NCBI RefSeq assembly: GCF_030814955.1
Contig: NZ_JAUSWB010000002.1
Coordinates: 1-64,000 of the forward strand
Length of the DNA stretch: 64,000 nt
Source: Planomicrobium stackebrandtii
Lineage (GTDB): Bacteria; Bacillota; Bacilli; Bacillales_A; Planococcaceae
Reading direction: 5' to 3'
Of this stretch, positions 35,171 to 43,877 are shown piece after piece; position 1 is the first letter of the stretch, and every line of letters begins with the position of its first letter. A program made the position numbers and the translations under genes. The notes beneath the pieces were generated by a model, which searched no databases, was not told the DNA's origin, and saw nothing but the letters and a program-made list of their open reading frames with translations.

Positions 35171-35807
35171 AGCGGCAGTTTATTTTATAATGGGATCAAA
35201 AAATTCAGGGACACGAAATCCTCTTAAAGTATTGGAGGCAGCACTGAAAGGGGGCATCGGCCATTTTCAATTGCGTGAAAAAGGAGAAGGTGCTTTGACA
35301 GGTTCCGCCTTGCTTGAATTTGCTTTAGCCTGCCAGCAATTATGCCGCAGCTACGGTGTTCCGCTCATCATCAATGACCTTGTTGAACTGGCTTGCCAAA
35401 TTGATGCGGATGGCGTTCATATTGGACAGGACGATGCAGAGGCAGGACAGGTCCGCCAAAGGATTGGAAAAGAAAAACTTTTGGGTGTTTCTGTCCACTC
35501 TGTAAAAGAGGCACACCTGGCTGCCGAAGCCGGTGCAGATTATGTTGGGATGGGTCCGGTTTTTGGGACAGCTTCAAAAGCGGATGCGAAAAAGCCAGCC
35601 GGTGTACAAGAAATTCAGGCAGTTGCAACAGCGTTTCCATTCTTGCCAATTGTGGGCATCGGAGGCATCAATCCTGAAAATGCTGCACAAGTCTGGAGAT
35701 CCGGTGTTGCAGGAATTGCCGTTATCTCATCGATTACAGAAGCTCATGATATTGCCGGACAGATTGCGGCATTGCAAGCGGGTCGTATAGAAGGTGACAG
35801 GAAATGA
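35154..35807 (+). CDS. thiE: Thiamine-phosphate synthase ThiE
   Basis: 217 aa TIM barrel that joins HMP-PP and thiazole phosphate. IGHFQLREKGEG near residue 35 (substrate-binding QLR-K), VPLIINDLVELA near 65, DGVHIGQDD near 85, YVGMGPVFGTASK near 130 and VGIGGINPEN near 170 are typical. A TTG start at 35154, inside the end of thiD, is supported by AGAGGAGTGG upstream. Its stop overlaps the thiW ATG. Confidence 0.94.
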   Translation: MKFSDKAAVYFIMGSKNSGTRNPLKVLEAALKGGIGHFQLREKGEGALTGSALLEFALACQQLCRSYGVPLIINDLVELACQIDADGVHIGQDDAEAGQVRQRIGKEKLLGVSVHSVKEAHLAAEAGADYVGMGPVFGTASKADAKKPAGVQEIQAVATAFPFLPIVGIGGINPENAAQVWRSGVAGIAVISSITEAHDIAGQIAALQAGRIEGDRK

Positions 35808-36292
35808 ACACAAAAAAACTGGTTCTTATGGCAATGTTTGTAGCTATTGGAGTGGCAGGCTCCGCTTTTGTTTATTTTCCGGCGGGAATTGCCCGTGCCT
35901 ACCCGATTCAGCATGCGATTAATGTACTTGCAGCGGTTCTTTTTGGACCCGGCCCTGCCGTACTAATTGCTTTTTTGACTGGAGTTGTCAGAGTACTGAC
36001 GGGAACCGGCTCTCTTTTGGCCTTTCCTGGTGGGATGATCGGGGCTTTGCTTGCAGGAATCTTGTACGCCAGATTTGGCAAGGTCTGGTTTGCTGCTATA
36101 GGTGAAGTGGTAGGCACGGGCATCATTGCTTCCTTGGTGGCTGTTCCCTATGCCCGAATTTTTCTTGGAACTGAATTTGGCGCTTTATTTTTTGTGCCGC
36201 CGTTTTTTATCTCCAGTCTGGCTGGAGCCATACTGGGCATGGTTTTAGCAGCTCGTCTCTTAAGAGTGGAAACATTGAAAGTGTGGCAATAA
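35804..36292 (+). CDS. thiW: ThiW, ECF-transporter S component for a thiamine precursor
   Basis: 162 aa, about five membrane segments, starting KKLVLMAMFVAIGVAGSAF and containing FPAGIARAYPIQHAINVLAA near residue 27 and LAFPGGMIGALLAG near 73. ThiW is the proposed uptake component for the thiazole moiety and would work with a shared ECF energising module encoded elsewhere. It is the last gene of the operon and starts within the thiE stop (ATGA). Confidence 0.9.
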   Translation: MNTKKLVLMAMFVAIGVAGSAFVYFPAGIARAYPIQHAINVLAAVLFGPGPAVLIAFLTGVVRVLTGTGSLLAFPGGMIGALLAGILYARFGKVWFAAIGEVVGTGIIASLVAVPYARIFLGTEFGALFFVPPFFISSLAGAILGMVLAARLLRVETLKVWQ

Positions 36293-36314
36293 ATCACGGA
36301 ATTTTCTGGAAGGA

Positions 36315-36341
36315 GTTTATAAATTCTTAATTGCGGGGAAA
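36315..36341 (+). promoter_or_regulatory. SigmaB-like promoter of the UPF0180-YtxH gene
   Basis: GTTTAT at 36315-36320, a 15-nt spacer and GGGAAA at 36336-36341, 40 nt before the ATG. The YtxH domain is typical of stress proteins. Confidence 0.55.
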
Positions 36342-36380
36342 CAGTGCAATATAGACTTTTAAAAAGGGAGTGGACAGAAT

Positions 36381-37193
36381 ATGGTAAAAATTGCAGTTGA
36401 ACATCCATTTACGTCAGTACGCGAAGCTTTAGAGAAAAAAGGGTATCAGACAGACATGTTAGAAGACAAGTCAGATTCTACTGACTACGATGTGATTGTT
36501 GTTCGAGATCAGGAAGATTTAGCTGATTATCACATGAGCGTTTCACTTGTTGAAGCTAAAGGCCGTACATTATATGAAATCGTGGAAGAAGTAGAAGAGC
36601 GTCTTGTGCGCGGCGGTAAAATTCAAGCGCCACAGCCTACAGAAGCTGAACGCAAAGACAATAGCGGCGGAGGCGGCGGTGGATTCTTGGCCGGTGCAGC
36701 AACTGGTGCAGTAATCGGAGCAGCAGCCGGATTGTTATTCGCCCCTAAAAGCGGTAAAGAGCTTCAGGAAATGGTTAAAGAAAAAGCTGCCAGCTCTAAA
36801 GACCAAGACGGTGAAAGTTCTGGCGGAGCGATGGACCAAGTAAAAGAAAAAGCCAATCAGTTAAAAGATAAAACCAGCGGCATTACAGAAAAAGCCAAAG
36901 GGAAAGCTGATGAACTAAAGGCAAAACGTGCAGAAAAACAAGAAGAAAAACAAGAAGAAAAAGAGTTGAAGAACCAGAAGAAAGTTATTGAAAAAGAAAT
37001 AAAAGAGCAGGAAAAGGCTGAAAAAGAACATGAAAAAGCTGAAAAAGCAGTAGAAAAAGAAATCAAAAAAGCCGATAAAGAAGCCGATAAAGAAAAAGGC
37101 GGCATCGAAGTTGTTGAGTTAGGTGACGCTTCTGTCCAAAAAGACAGCACCGGCAGCGTAACGGTAAAAGCTGAAGACAAAAACAAAAAATAA
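36381..37193 (+). CDS. Fusion of UPF0180 (YkuS-like) and YtxH domains with a long charged coiled-coil tail
   Basis: 270 aa. Residues 1-80 match UPF0180 (VKIAVEHPFTSVREALEKKG, DVIVVRDQEDLADY). A GGGGGG linker leads to a YtxH segment (FLAGAATGAVIGAAAGLLFA, one membrane-like stretch, then PKSGKELQEMVKEKA) near 100-135. The remaining ~135 residues are almost only K, E, A and Q, a predicted coiled coil or disordered tail. UPF0180 proteins are usually ~80 aa alone, so the fusion is unusual. AAAAGGGAGTGGAC precedes the ATG. Function is unknown; a stress/envelope role is inferred. Confidence 0.75.
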   Translation: MVKIAVEHPFTSVREALEKKGYQTDMLEDKSDSTDYDVIVVRDQEDLADYHMSVSLVEAKGRTLYEIVEEVEERLVRGGKIQAPQPTEAERKDNSGGGGGGFLAGAATGAVIGAAAGLLFAPKSGKELQEMVKEKAASSKDQDGESSGGAMDQVKEKANQLKDKTSGITEKAKGKADELKAKRAEKQEEKQEEKELKNQKKVIEKEIKEQEKAEKEHEKAEKAVEKEIKKADKEADKEKGGIEVVELGDASVQKDSTGSVTVKAEDKNKK

Positions 37194-37202
37194 TGCTTTA
37201 TA

Positions 37203-37240
37203 AAAAGGTGTCCGCCAACTTTTGGCGGACACCTTTTTTT
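37203..37240 (+). terminator. Rho-independent terminator
   Basis: AAAAAGGTGTCCGCCAA and TTGGCGGACACCTTTTTTT form a 14-bp stem and tail after the fusion gene. Confidence 0.94.
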
Positions 37241-37249
37241 ATTGAAAAC

Positions 37250-37673
37250 AAGAAAGCGTCCAGCCCTTCGAGTCGCTTCAGCCTTACCACCAATGGCAAA
37301 AGACGCCATTACTGGTAAGGCTTTCAGCGCTTGTCGGAGGTCCGCAGGATGCGGAACAGCTAACCGTTGCGACAGGAAGTCGCGCTCTTAGGTTAGCTTC
37401 TGCTTTCGGCTGCATCCGCTTTTCTTTATTGGCCAGACTCCAGCGCCCAGATTCTAGGGTCATAAGCCACTCCGGCTGTGCGGCAAAGAACGCCGCTTCG
37501 CCAGATCGTCTAATGCCCGTCGAATCTACACGGGCGCATCCGCTCTTCTTATTGTCCAGGCTCCAGCAGCCAGCCCCTCGAGTCGCTTCAGCCTTACCAC
37601 CAATGGCAAAAGACGCCATTACTGGTAAGGCTTCCAGCGCTTGTCGGGGCTAACCGGCTGCTTCCGCTTTTCT
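37250..37673 (-). repeat. Array D of the stop-codon-associated structured repeat (three units)
   Basis: Minus strand, starting at the base after the MFS gene's TAA. Unit 37673-37552 pairs AGCAGCC (37565-37571) with GGCTGCT (37656-37662) and AGCCCC with GGGGCT around an AGCCTTAC/GTAAGGCT hairpin. Unit 37548-37429 pairs GCGCCC with GGGCGC and AGATTC with GAATCT. Unit 37425-37250 is a composite that carries the same CTAACC/GGTTAG arm as unit 3 of array A. Units are joined by CTGGACAA-TAA or CTGGCCAA-TAA. Confidence 0.85.
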
Positions 37674-38951
37674 TTATTCCGCTGCGACTTTGTCTATTGG
37701 TTCATGGGGTGTCGGCTCGGGTACGCGGGAAAGGATCACGAGGCCGATAACAAATAATATGACAAGGCTGAAAACGCCCATACTGGAGTTGCCGGTTACT
37801 TGTGAAGTGACTGCTACAAGCAGGGGACCGGTAATTGCCGCAAACTTGCCGAAGATGTTGTAGAAGCCGAAGAATTCATTGGAATTCTCTTTAGGTACAA
37901 GTTTGCCGAAATATGAACGGCTGAGTGCTTGAATTCCACCTTGGCTGGTGGCGACAAGCATAGCCAGAATCCAGAAATCTGTGATGGTTTCCAAAAAGAA
38001 GGCGTAAATACAAACGACAATATATACACAGATCCCCACATAAAGCATCTTCTTGCCGGTAAACCGATTGGCCAAGCGCCCGTATAGAATGGCAAATGGA
38101 GCGGCGACGACTTGGGTAACAAACAGGACGATTAAAAGGTTTGTTGCGCTCAAACCTAAATCAGTGCCGTATGCAGTCGACAGTGAAATGATCGTACCAA
38201 CCCCGTCAATATAAAAGAAGTAGGCAATCAGGAATAAAAACAACGAGCGATATTGGCGGATCTCCCGAATGGTTTTTCCAAGGCGCTTAAAGCTTTGATA
38301 AACTGGATTGGGTTCACGTTCAATATAGTGAAGCTGTTTCACGTGGCGGAACATCGGCAGTGAGAAGCATGCCCACCAAACTGCTGTAATCAAAAAGGCG
38401 ATCCGGCTGGCAACCGTAACTGAAATTGGCAATACGCCATTTTGGGCAAGCAGGATAATTGCAATAGAGATGATAAATGGAATGGTTGAACCGATATAGC
38501 CAAGTCCGTAGCCGAATGCGGAGACGCTGTTCATCCGTTTTTCTGTCGTGACATCAACAATGAAAGCGTCATAGAATAAATTGGCGCCCGTTGCTCCGAG
38601 AGCAGCAAAAACGTAGCAGATCAGCATCAATAGCCAATCATCGCTTGGCACAAAAGCTAATAGTGCTGTAGAAATGGTACCCAACAGGAAGAAGGCAGTA
38701 AAAAACTTTTTCTTCATTCCCTGATAATCGGCAATGGTTCCAAGGATAGGGCCAATCATGGCTAATATAAAAGTGAAGATTGCAATTGTGTAGCCCAGGT
38801 AAGCTGTTGAATCGGATAAACTGACACCTGCTTCAGTTGCGGATGCTTTGTAGTAAATGGGGAAAACTGCGGTCGTAATAATTATGGAATAAGCAGAACT
38901 TCCCCAATCGTATAAAGCCCAGCTTTTTTCTTCTTTGGAAAACTTCTTCAT
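37674..38951 (-). CDS. UMF1-family MFS transporter (Atg22-like)
   Basis: 425 aa, 12 membrane segments. The N-terminal [22 protein letters not shown] is the family signature, and motif-A-like ADYQGMKKK and LANRFTGKK follow TM2 and TM8. Fungal Atg22 releases amino acids from the vacuole; bacterial substrates are unknown. I chose the ATG at 38951 behind AAAGGGGGAAGAG; the frame upstream to 39068 lacks a ribosome site. The TAA is flush with repeat array D. Confidence 0.85.
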   Translation of the reverse strand: MKKFSKEEKSWALYDWGSSAYSIIITTAVFPIYYKASATEAGVSLSDSTAYLGYTIAIFTFILAMIGPILGTIADYQGMKKKFFTAFFLLGTISTALLAFVPSDDWLLMLICYVFAALGATGANLFYDAFIVDVTTEKRMNSVSAFGYGLGYIGSTIPFIISIAIILLAQNGVLPISVTVASRIAFLITAVWWACFSLPMFRHVKQLHYIEREPNPVYQSFKRLGKTIREIRQYRSLFLFLIAYFFYIDGVGTIISLSTAYGTDLGLSATNLLIVLFVTQVVAAPFAILYGRLANRFTGKKMLYVGICVYIVVCIYAFFLETITDFWILAMLVATSQGGIQALSRSYFGKLVPKENSNEFFGFYNIFGKFAAITGPLLVAVTSQVTGNSSMGVFSLVILFVIGLVILSRVPEPTPHEPIDKVAAE

Positions 38952-39263
38952 GGCTCTTCCCCCTTTATCACACGTAAAGTACCAATAAACTAAGTGGTGC
39001 TCAATGGAATTGATTTCTTCAATGATTGAATTTTCTCTATATACGTTAAGTTTATTGTACAAGAACACTCTAAAAAATGATGCATATTGTTTAAAAAAAT
39101 ACAGAAATTTTACATATTTCCATCGGAAGAAAAAATGCTCTGCGAGTTACTTTGATGGATGGCAGTAAGGGGGTTGGGACTGCATGCCGGAATCCACCAC
39201 ATTGGTTGAGTAGAGCTCAGCATTCGTTTAAACTTGATAAAGGAAAAGAAAGTAGGGATTGTT

Positions 39264-40019
39264 TTGAAGATGATTTCGTGGAACGTCAATGGCCTGCGGG
39301 CTGTTATGAAAAAAGGCTTTATGGATTTTTTCACTGAAGCAGATGCGGATATCTTTTGTCTCCAGGAAATAAAATTACAGGAAGGCCAAATAGAGATAGA
39401 CCTTCCAGGCTATTATACATATTGGAATTACGCCCATAAAAAAGGCTATTCTGGTACAGCAATTTTTACGAAAGAAGAGCCTCTGTCCGTTCAATATGGT
39501 TTGGGATCGGAAGAGCATGATACAGAAGGACGGATGATTGCGCTGGAGTTTGAGGGGCATTATGTCGTCACCGTCTATACTCCGAATTCTCAGCACGGTT
39601 TGCTTCGCTTAGATTATCGCCTGTTATGGGAAGAAGCGATTTTGTCATTCGTGAAAACCTTGGATCGCCACAAACCGGTTATTTTATGTGGAGATTTAAA
39701 TGTTGCCCATGAAGAAATCGATTTGAAAAATCCAAAAGCCAATAAGAAAAATTCAGGTTTCACTCCTGAGGAACGGGGCAAGATGACCCAGTTTCTGGCG
39801 AACGGTTTTGTGGATACGTTCCGCCATTTCCATCCGATGGAAACAGGCTTTTATTCCTGGTGGTCATACCGTTCCAATTGTCGTGAAAAGAATGTAGGAT
39901 GGCGAATCGATTATTTCCTTGCTTCACAAAAACTGCTGCCGCATTTGAAAAGTGCAAAAATCCATGCGGATGTATGGGGCTCTGATCATTGCCCGGTTGA
40001 GTTGCAGTTAGCGATATAA
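39264..40019 (+). CDS. exoA: Exodeoxyribonuclease III / AP endonuclease ExoA
   Basis: 251 aa, DNase-I-like fold. MISWNVNGLRA at the start, CLQEIKLQEGQ (Mg-binding Glu) near residue 32, YTPNSQ near 104, CGDLNVAHEEIDL (D/N pair) near 145 and the end GSDHCPVEL (catalytic DH) are all present. It cuts abasic sites in base-excision repair. I chose the TTG at 39264, 6 nt after AGTAGGG; the ATG at 39270 is the alternative. The 312 bp from 38952 contain only leader sequence; nothing else recognised. Confidence 0.93.
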   Translation: MKMISWNVNGLRAVMKKGFMDFFTEADADIFCLQEIKLQEGQIEIDLPGYYTYWNYAHKKGYSGTAIFTKEEPLSVQYGLGSEEHDTEGRMIALEFEGHYVVTVYTPNSQHGLLRLDYRLLWEEAILSFVKTLDRHKPVILCGDLNVAHEEIDLKNPKANKKNSGFTPEERGKMTQFLANGFVDTFRHFHPMETGFYSWWSYRSNCREKNVGWRIDYFLASQKLLPHLKSAKIHADVWGSDHCPVELQLAI

Positions 40020-40050
40020 AAAAACACACTCATTTTTGAGTGTGTTTTGC
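40020..40050. terminator. Bidirectional terminator
   Basis: AAAACACACTCA and TGAGTGTGTTTT form the stem between convergent exoA and the glycerophosphotransferase gene. Confidence 0.9.
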
Positions 40051-40084
40051 TTTGATTGCATGCTGATAGTTTCACGTGAAACTA

Positions 40085-41272
40085 TCAGAGGCCCATGACA
40101 CGTTTTGTCAGGCGTTTGCAATTGTCTTGGTCAAAGTAATCAATATAATCCTTCGCTTTTGGGTACCATTCGTTGGAGGTGATGTTTTCTTCGATAATTT
40201 TTTTCAGGTATTCATAAACATTGTCGATTGAAACAGCGTTATATCCATAAAGATCCGTATCCATGTTCAAGTAAGCACCTCTTTTTTCAAGGTATTCCTG
40301 CTTGTCGAACATATAGAATATGATGGGTTTATTAAGGTAAAGAAAATCCCAGGAAACACTGGTGATATCGGTCAGCAGCATATCGTTATGGTCAATCGAA
40401 TACTCAATAGTTTCATGATTGAAATCCAGAAATTTAATGCCGTGCTCATTGTCTGTTAAACCGGCAAAGTACTTTTCAAACTTCTTCATAAAAGGATGAA
40501 GAGCGATGTTCAGGTGAAGATTGTGGTCAGTAAGCAATTTTTGAATGCCTTCATGCTTCAATAAACCAACGGTGCTCTTAAAATATGCGCTGTCGGTAAA
40601 CTCTTCTTTTGTCAGGTCAAAAAGCCATTCCCGCCATGTCATCATCATCAAAATGTTTTTGACTGCCGCAGAAGGCTGGTTTGGCTGGTACCGGTCAAAT
40701 CGAGGGAAACCGGTGATGATCAGTTTCTGCTCAGGTATCTTCCATTCGTTGAGCTTCAAGTCGTATTCATATTGCGAAGCACAATTGAAATAATCAGTTC
40801 TCTTTAACAACGGTATATCTTCTTTTTGAATCAAGATCTTTTTAAAGCCTTCAATTCCGTGGCTGACATGGGTAATGAGGGTTTTCCGGTTGAGGAAAAG
40901 AAATTTGTCGGCTGAGGGAACAATGTCATACAGAAGAGAATGTCCGTGGAACGTGTAATCGGCTTGGAAAAACAGCAAATAATTTTTGAAACTTCCAAGT
41001 GGAACAGCGTTTTCGATCCTTTGTTCCTGGGCATAAGTAGTTTTTGGATCGTACATCCAATAGGCCGTTACTTGTTCCTTGTGGTTGTTCACTAAGTATT
41101 TATGATAAACCGCAGCATTATCTTCATACTTTTCACCCAAGTTTCCTCCAACCAAGGCAATTTTCTTTCCGTTTTTCTTTTTCGTGAAAAAGGCGAGGAG
41201 ATATGCGGCTGAGACTTTTGAAAAAACTTTCAAAGGATCCCATCTCCCTTTTTCTTTTAATTCTACACTCAT
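40085..41272 (-). CDS. CDP-glycerol glycerophosphotransferase-family protein (TagB/TagF-like)
   Basis: 395 aa, GT-B-like fold of the wall-teichoic-acid glycerophosphate transferases. THVSHGIEGFKKIL near residue 130 holds the catalytic His, ITGFPRFDR near 185 and LLTDITSVSWDFLYLNKPIIFY near 305 are the conserved C-terminal block. A basic, partly hydrophobic start (LKVFSKVSAAYLLAFFTKKKN) suggests peripheral membrane attachment. No other tag/tar genes are near, so it is an isolated transferase; whether it primes, extends or modifies a polymer is unclear. Confidence 0.82.
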   Translation of the reverse strand: MSVELKEKGRWDPLKVFSKVSAAYLLAFFTKKKNGKKIALVGGNLGEKYEDNAAVYHKYLVNNHKEQVTAYWMYDPKTTYAQEQRIENAVPLGSFKNYLLFFQADYTFHGHSLLYDIVPSADKFLFLNRKTLITHVSHGIEGFKKILIQKEDIPLLKRTDYFNCASQYEYDLKLNEWKIPEQKLIITGFPRFDRYQPNQPSAAVKNILMMMTWREWLFDLTKEEFTDSAYFKSTVGLLKHEGIQKLLTDHNLHLNIALHPFMKKFEKYFAGLTDNEHGIKFLDFNHETIEYSIDHNDMLLTDITSVSWDFLYLNKPIIFYMFDKQEYLEKRGAYLNMDTDLYGYNAVSIDNVYEYLKKIIEENITSNEWYPKAKDYIDYFDQDNCKRLTKRVMGL

Positions 41273-41655
41273 CTAAAAGCCCTGCTTTCTACTAGTTGTC
41301 ATTACTTTAGTTTTTCATATATCGCCGCCTTTGTCTATCTTCAGTTAAAAAACTAATTTTTCATTCATTTTAGGATATCTTCTGATTGCGACAAAACTCG
41401 ATAGGAGGCTATATTTTTCACCTGCAGGTCTGCTTCGTACCTTTTATGAATACATCAGAAAGACTTGGGCTAGCTTCACTCCGCGCCACCTCTAAGCGCT
41501 GGCGCGTCCAGGGACGAACTGTGCCGGAGCACTTTTCTTTGATCTACCCAAAGCGGCCGGAACGAAGGGTGAAGGAGGTTCTGATCAGGTATCCAGCAAT
41601 TTGATGTAAAGAGCAACGGCAAGAGGGAAGGTGGCTAAACCATACCAAGTAAGAT
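41273..41655. other. 383-bp intergenic stretch without a supported gene
   Basis: A 72-codon frame at 41386-41604 (+) has no family match and an R/K-rich composition like read-through of non-coding DNA. AAGGAGG at 41573 has no good start behind it. It may be the remains of a lost gene. No operator or RNA was recognised. Confidence 0.4.
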
Positions 41656-41697
41656 AAAAAGTAAAGGCACGCCATTGGGCGTACCTTTACTTTTATA
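41656..41697. terminator. Bidirectional terminator
   Basis: AAAAGTAAAGG-c-ACGCC pairs with GGCGT-a-CCTTTACTTTT. It ends the PII/DUF1538 operon on the minus strand. Confidence 0.9.
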
Positions 41698-41706
41698 AAA
41701 TCGAAT

Positions 41707-42423
41707 TCAGCGATCCCGGTGCTGTTGATTATGGCGGTCGAAAGAAGAATGGTTGACGCCAAAAACATTTTCTACATCAATGAGAAATGCGATGCCCTTA
41801 CCTGGAGCATTTAAATCTACAGCTTCTTCAATGCTTCGGATCACGCCTTCTGCATAGCTGGCAGGTACCAGCGTCAGTACGACATCTTTCTCGGGATCTA
41901 TTGTGAAGTTCATGAACTTTTGCTGTTCGTTGACGCCGGTGCCACGGCCATTTAAAATGGTTCCACCCTCTGCACCTGCTTTTGAGGCTGCTTTAACAAC
42001 GGCTGCAGAATCTCCTGAATTTACAATGGTTACAATTAATTGAAAGTCTTTTGCTGCTGATTCCAAGTCTATGGCTCCTCTCTTCTTCCTTCTATCATCG
42101 CTCCGTTCGGATAAATGAGGCACTCCCAGCAACTTGCTTAAATGGACAGTAAAGCCCAATCCATAGCCCGGTTTTCCTAATTCTCCTGCTTTGGAGACAG
42201 CCTGGGCCACCCCGCTTTCAAGTTGGCCATCCAATGCCAGGAAAATAACATCTTTTTCATGGGTTGCCGGCAGACCAAAAAAAGTGGGTTTTTCATTTCT
42301 TCCTATTCCTTCTCCATAGATAACGGTTGCCCCATCCACCCCGGCATGTTTAGCGGCCGCAATTACGTCGCGTGAATGTCCTCTTTTGACGATGGCAATC
42401 ATCAGCCTGTGATTAAGAACCAT
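41707..42423 (-). CDS. Tandem double PII-like protein
   Basis: 238 aa with two consecutive PII-like (GlnB superfamily) domains. Domain 1 is about 1-103 (LMIAIVKRGHSRDVIAAAKHAG, GATVIYGEGIGR, GYGLGFTVHLSKLLGVPH). Domain 2 is about 126-230 (QLIVTIVNSGDSAAVVKAAS, GGTILNGRGTGVN, GKGIAFLIDVENVFGVNH). The canonical GlnB T-loop uridylylation Tyr is not evident. I chose the ATG at 42423, 10 nt after AAAGGTGGG; a GTG at 42438 is upstream. It is the last gene behind two DUF1538 membrane proteins and overlaps the second by 11 nt. I infer that it is a nucleotide-sensing regulator of that transporter pair. Confidence 0.8.
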   Translation of the reverse strand: MVLNHRLMIAIVKRGHSRDVIAAAKHAGVDGATVIYGEGIGRNEKPTFFGLPATHEKDVIFLALDGQLESGVAQAVSKAGELGKPGYGLGFTVHLSKLLGVPHLSERSDDRRKKRGAIDLESAAKDFQLIVTIVNSGDSAAVVKAASKAGAEGGTILNGRGTGVNEQQKFMNFTIDPEKDVVLTLVPASYAEGVIRSIEEAVDLNAPGKGIAFLIDVENVFGVNHSSFDRHNQQHRDR

Positions 42424-43150
42424 TGGTTTTTTTCCCACCTTTTCTAGTGAAGATTAAACCCAGTATCAGTACTGCGATGATTGGAGTAAGGGCAACAAGC
42501 GCGATCATTCCGAAGCCATCTGTCAAAGGGTCGCTGCCTTCAATAGCAGTTGAAATTCCAACTGCCACAGCCACCACAAAAGTTACGGTCATAGGCCCGG
42601 TTGCCACTCCTCCAGAATCAAAGGCGATGCCTATAAATGTCTGGGTTGAAAAAAATACAAGTATGAAGGCCAGCAGGTAACCCGGAATGATAAAATACCA
42701 CAACGACCAGCCAGTTAAGATTCTCAACATGGACAAAGCGATCGAAACGCCGACTCCAATGGATAAAGTGTAAAGCATCAGTTTCCGGGAGATGTACCCT
42801 CCGGTTTCCTCATCGACTTCGTCTGTCATAATGCTGACTGCCGGTTCTGCAAAAGTTGCGGCAAAGCCAAGGACGAAACCGATGGGAATCAACAGCCATT
42901 TATTGTCCCACCTGCCAAGTTCTTCTCCCATCATGGTTCCGACAGGCATAAAACCGACGTGGACTCCTTGCAGAAAAAAAGAAAGACCAAGAAAAGTTAA
43001 AATAAAACCGAGTCCGACCTGCAGAACACGCTGCATAGGCAGTTTCAGCATGAAGATTTGAAAAGCAGCGAAGAAAACCAGAAGCGGCAGCAGGGCCACA
43101 CTGACTTCGGCCATCACGGTTTGGAATCCATCGAAAACGTGAATATTCAC
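42413..43150 (-). CDS. DUF1538 membrane protein, second of the pair
   Basis: 245 aa, about seven membrane segments. The family motif GIAFDSGGVATGPMTVTF lies near residue 173 and GFAATFAEPAVSIMTDEVD near 98; both recur in its partner. GTG start overlapping the previous stop (GTGA) with GGGGGTG upstream, so the two are translationally coupled. DUF1538 pairs act as one transporter; I recall, without being able to check, a link to Na+/H+ antiport. The Mrp operon next door supports an ion-homeostasis role. Confidence 0.8.
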   Translation of the reverse strand: MNIHVFDGFQTVMAEVSVALLPLLVFFAAFQIFMLKLPMQRVLQVGLGFILTFLGLSFFLQGVHVGFMPVGTMMGEELGRWDNKWLLIPIGFVLGFAATFAEPAVSIMTDEVDEETGGYISRKLMLYTLSIGVGVSIALSMLRILTGWSLWYFIIPGYLLAFILVFFSTQTFIGIAFDSGGVATGPMTVTFVVAVAVGISTAIEGSDPLTDGFGMIALVALTPIIAVLILGLIFTRKGGKKTNGS

Positions 43151-43842
43151 CTGAATAACACCCCCAGCATCATCACTGCCAAAATCGGTCCAATGGATGC
43201 CAGACCAATCAAACCGAACTTTTCGCCGGAACTGTCATCTTCCGTGCGAAGAACGGAAGCGACGCCAATGCCGAGCGCCAGGATAAACGGTACCGCCATG
43301 GGTCCGGTTGTAACACCTCCGGAATCGAAGGATATGGAAACAAATGCTTCGGGTACAAAAAGGGATAAGAGGAAGACAAGAGCATAGCCGCCGATGAGTA
43401 AATAATGGAGAGGAATTCGAAAGATGGTGCGGATCATGGCCAATGCGACGAAAATAGCCAAGCCCAGAGAAACTGAGAGGATGAGAATTGCTGCGCTGAC
43501 TGTTCCTTCAGAAACCTCTTCAATCTGCTTGGCAAGAACACGGACATCCGGTTCTGCAATGGTGACGGCTAGACCCAGTAAAAATCCGGTTGCGATAATA
43601 AATCCGGCTTTTTTGGTGCTAGGCAGCCTTCTGCCAATCATTTCACCTATGGGCAGCAGCCCAGCGTTGACCCCGATAAGGAATAGAAAAAATCCGAGAC
43701 TGACAAAAAGTACACCAATAAGAAACTGGATGACCGCTTCAAAGGGGACCTGTATAAAGACGAGCTGCAAAAGAATGACGACTACCGTGACTGGAAGGAT
43801 TGCGGCGGCAACTTCTTTAAAAGTGTCTCTCACATTTTCCAT
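43147..43842 (-). CDS. DUF1538 membrane protein, first of the pair
   Basis: 231 aa, six to seven membrane segments, homologous to its downstream partner: SISFDSGGVTTGPMAVPF near residue 165 and GLAVTIAEPDVRVLAKQIE near 95. The N-terminal helix (MENVRDTFKEVAAAILP) is amphipathic. The ATG at 43842 follows GGAGACGGA. First gene of the DUF1538-DUF1538-PII operon, with a sigmaB-like promoter at 43878-43902. Transport function is inferred from the family and from the adjoining Mrp genes. Confidence 0.8.
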   Translation of the reverse strand: MENVRDTFKEVAAAILPVTVVVILLQLVFIQVPFEAVIQFLIGVLFVSLGFFLFLIGVNAGLLPIGEMIGRRLPSTKKAGFIIATGFLLGLAVTIAEPDVRVLAKQIEEVSEGTVSAAILILSVSLGLAIFVALAMIRTIFRIPLHYLLIGGYALVFLLSLFVPEAFVSISFDSGGVTTGPMAVPFILALGIGVASVLRTEDDSSGEKFGLIGLASIGPILAVMMLGVLFR

Positions 43843-43877
43843 TAGATGTCCGTCTCCAATTCTGTTTTTTTATTCCT

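Noticed and set aside
37250-37673. CRISPR array
   Set aside because: Repeats of about 120 bp in tandem with internal stems, no short identical repeats with unique spacers of constant length, and no cas genes.
41386-41604. 72-codon open frame between the glycerophosphotransferase and PII-like genes
   Set aside because: No ribosome site fits its start, no family was recognised, and the composition looks like non-coding DNA; at most a decayed gene.
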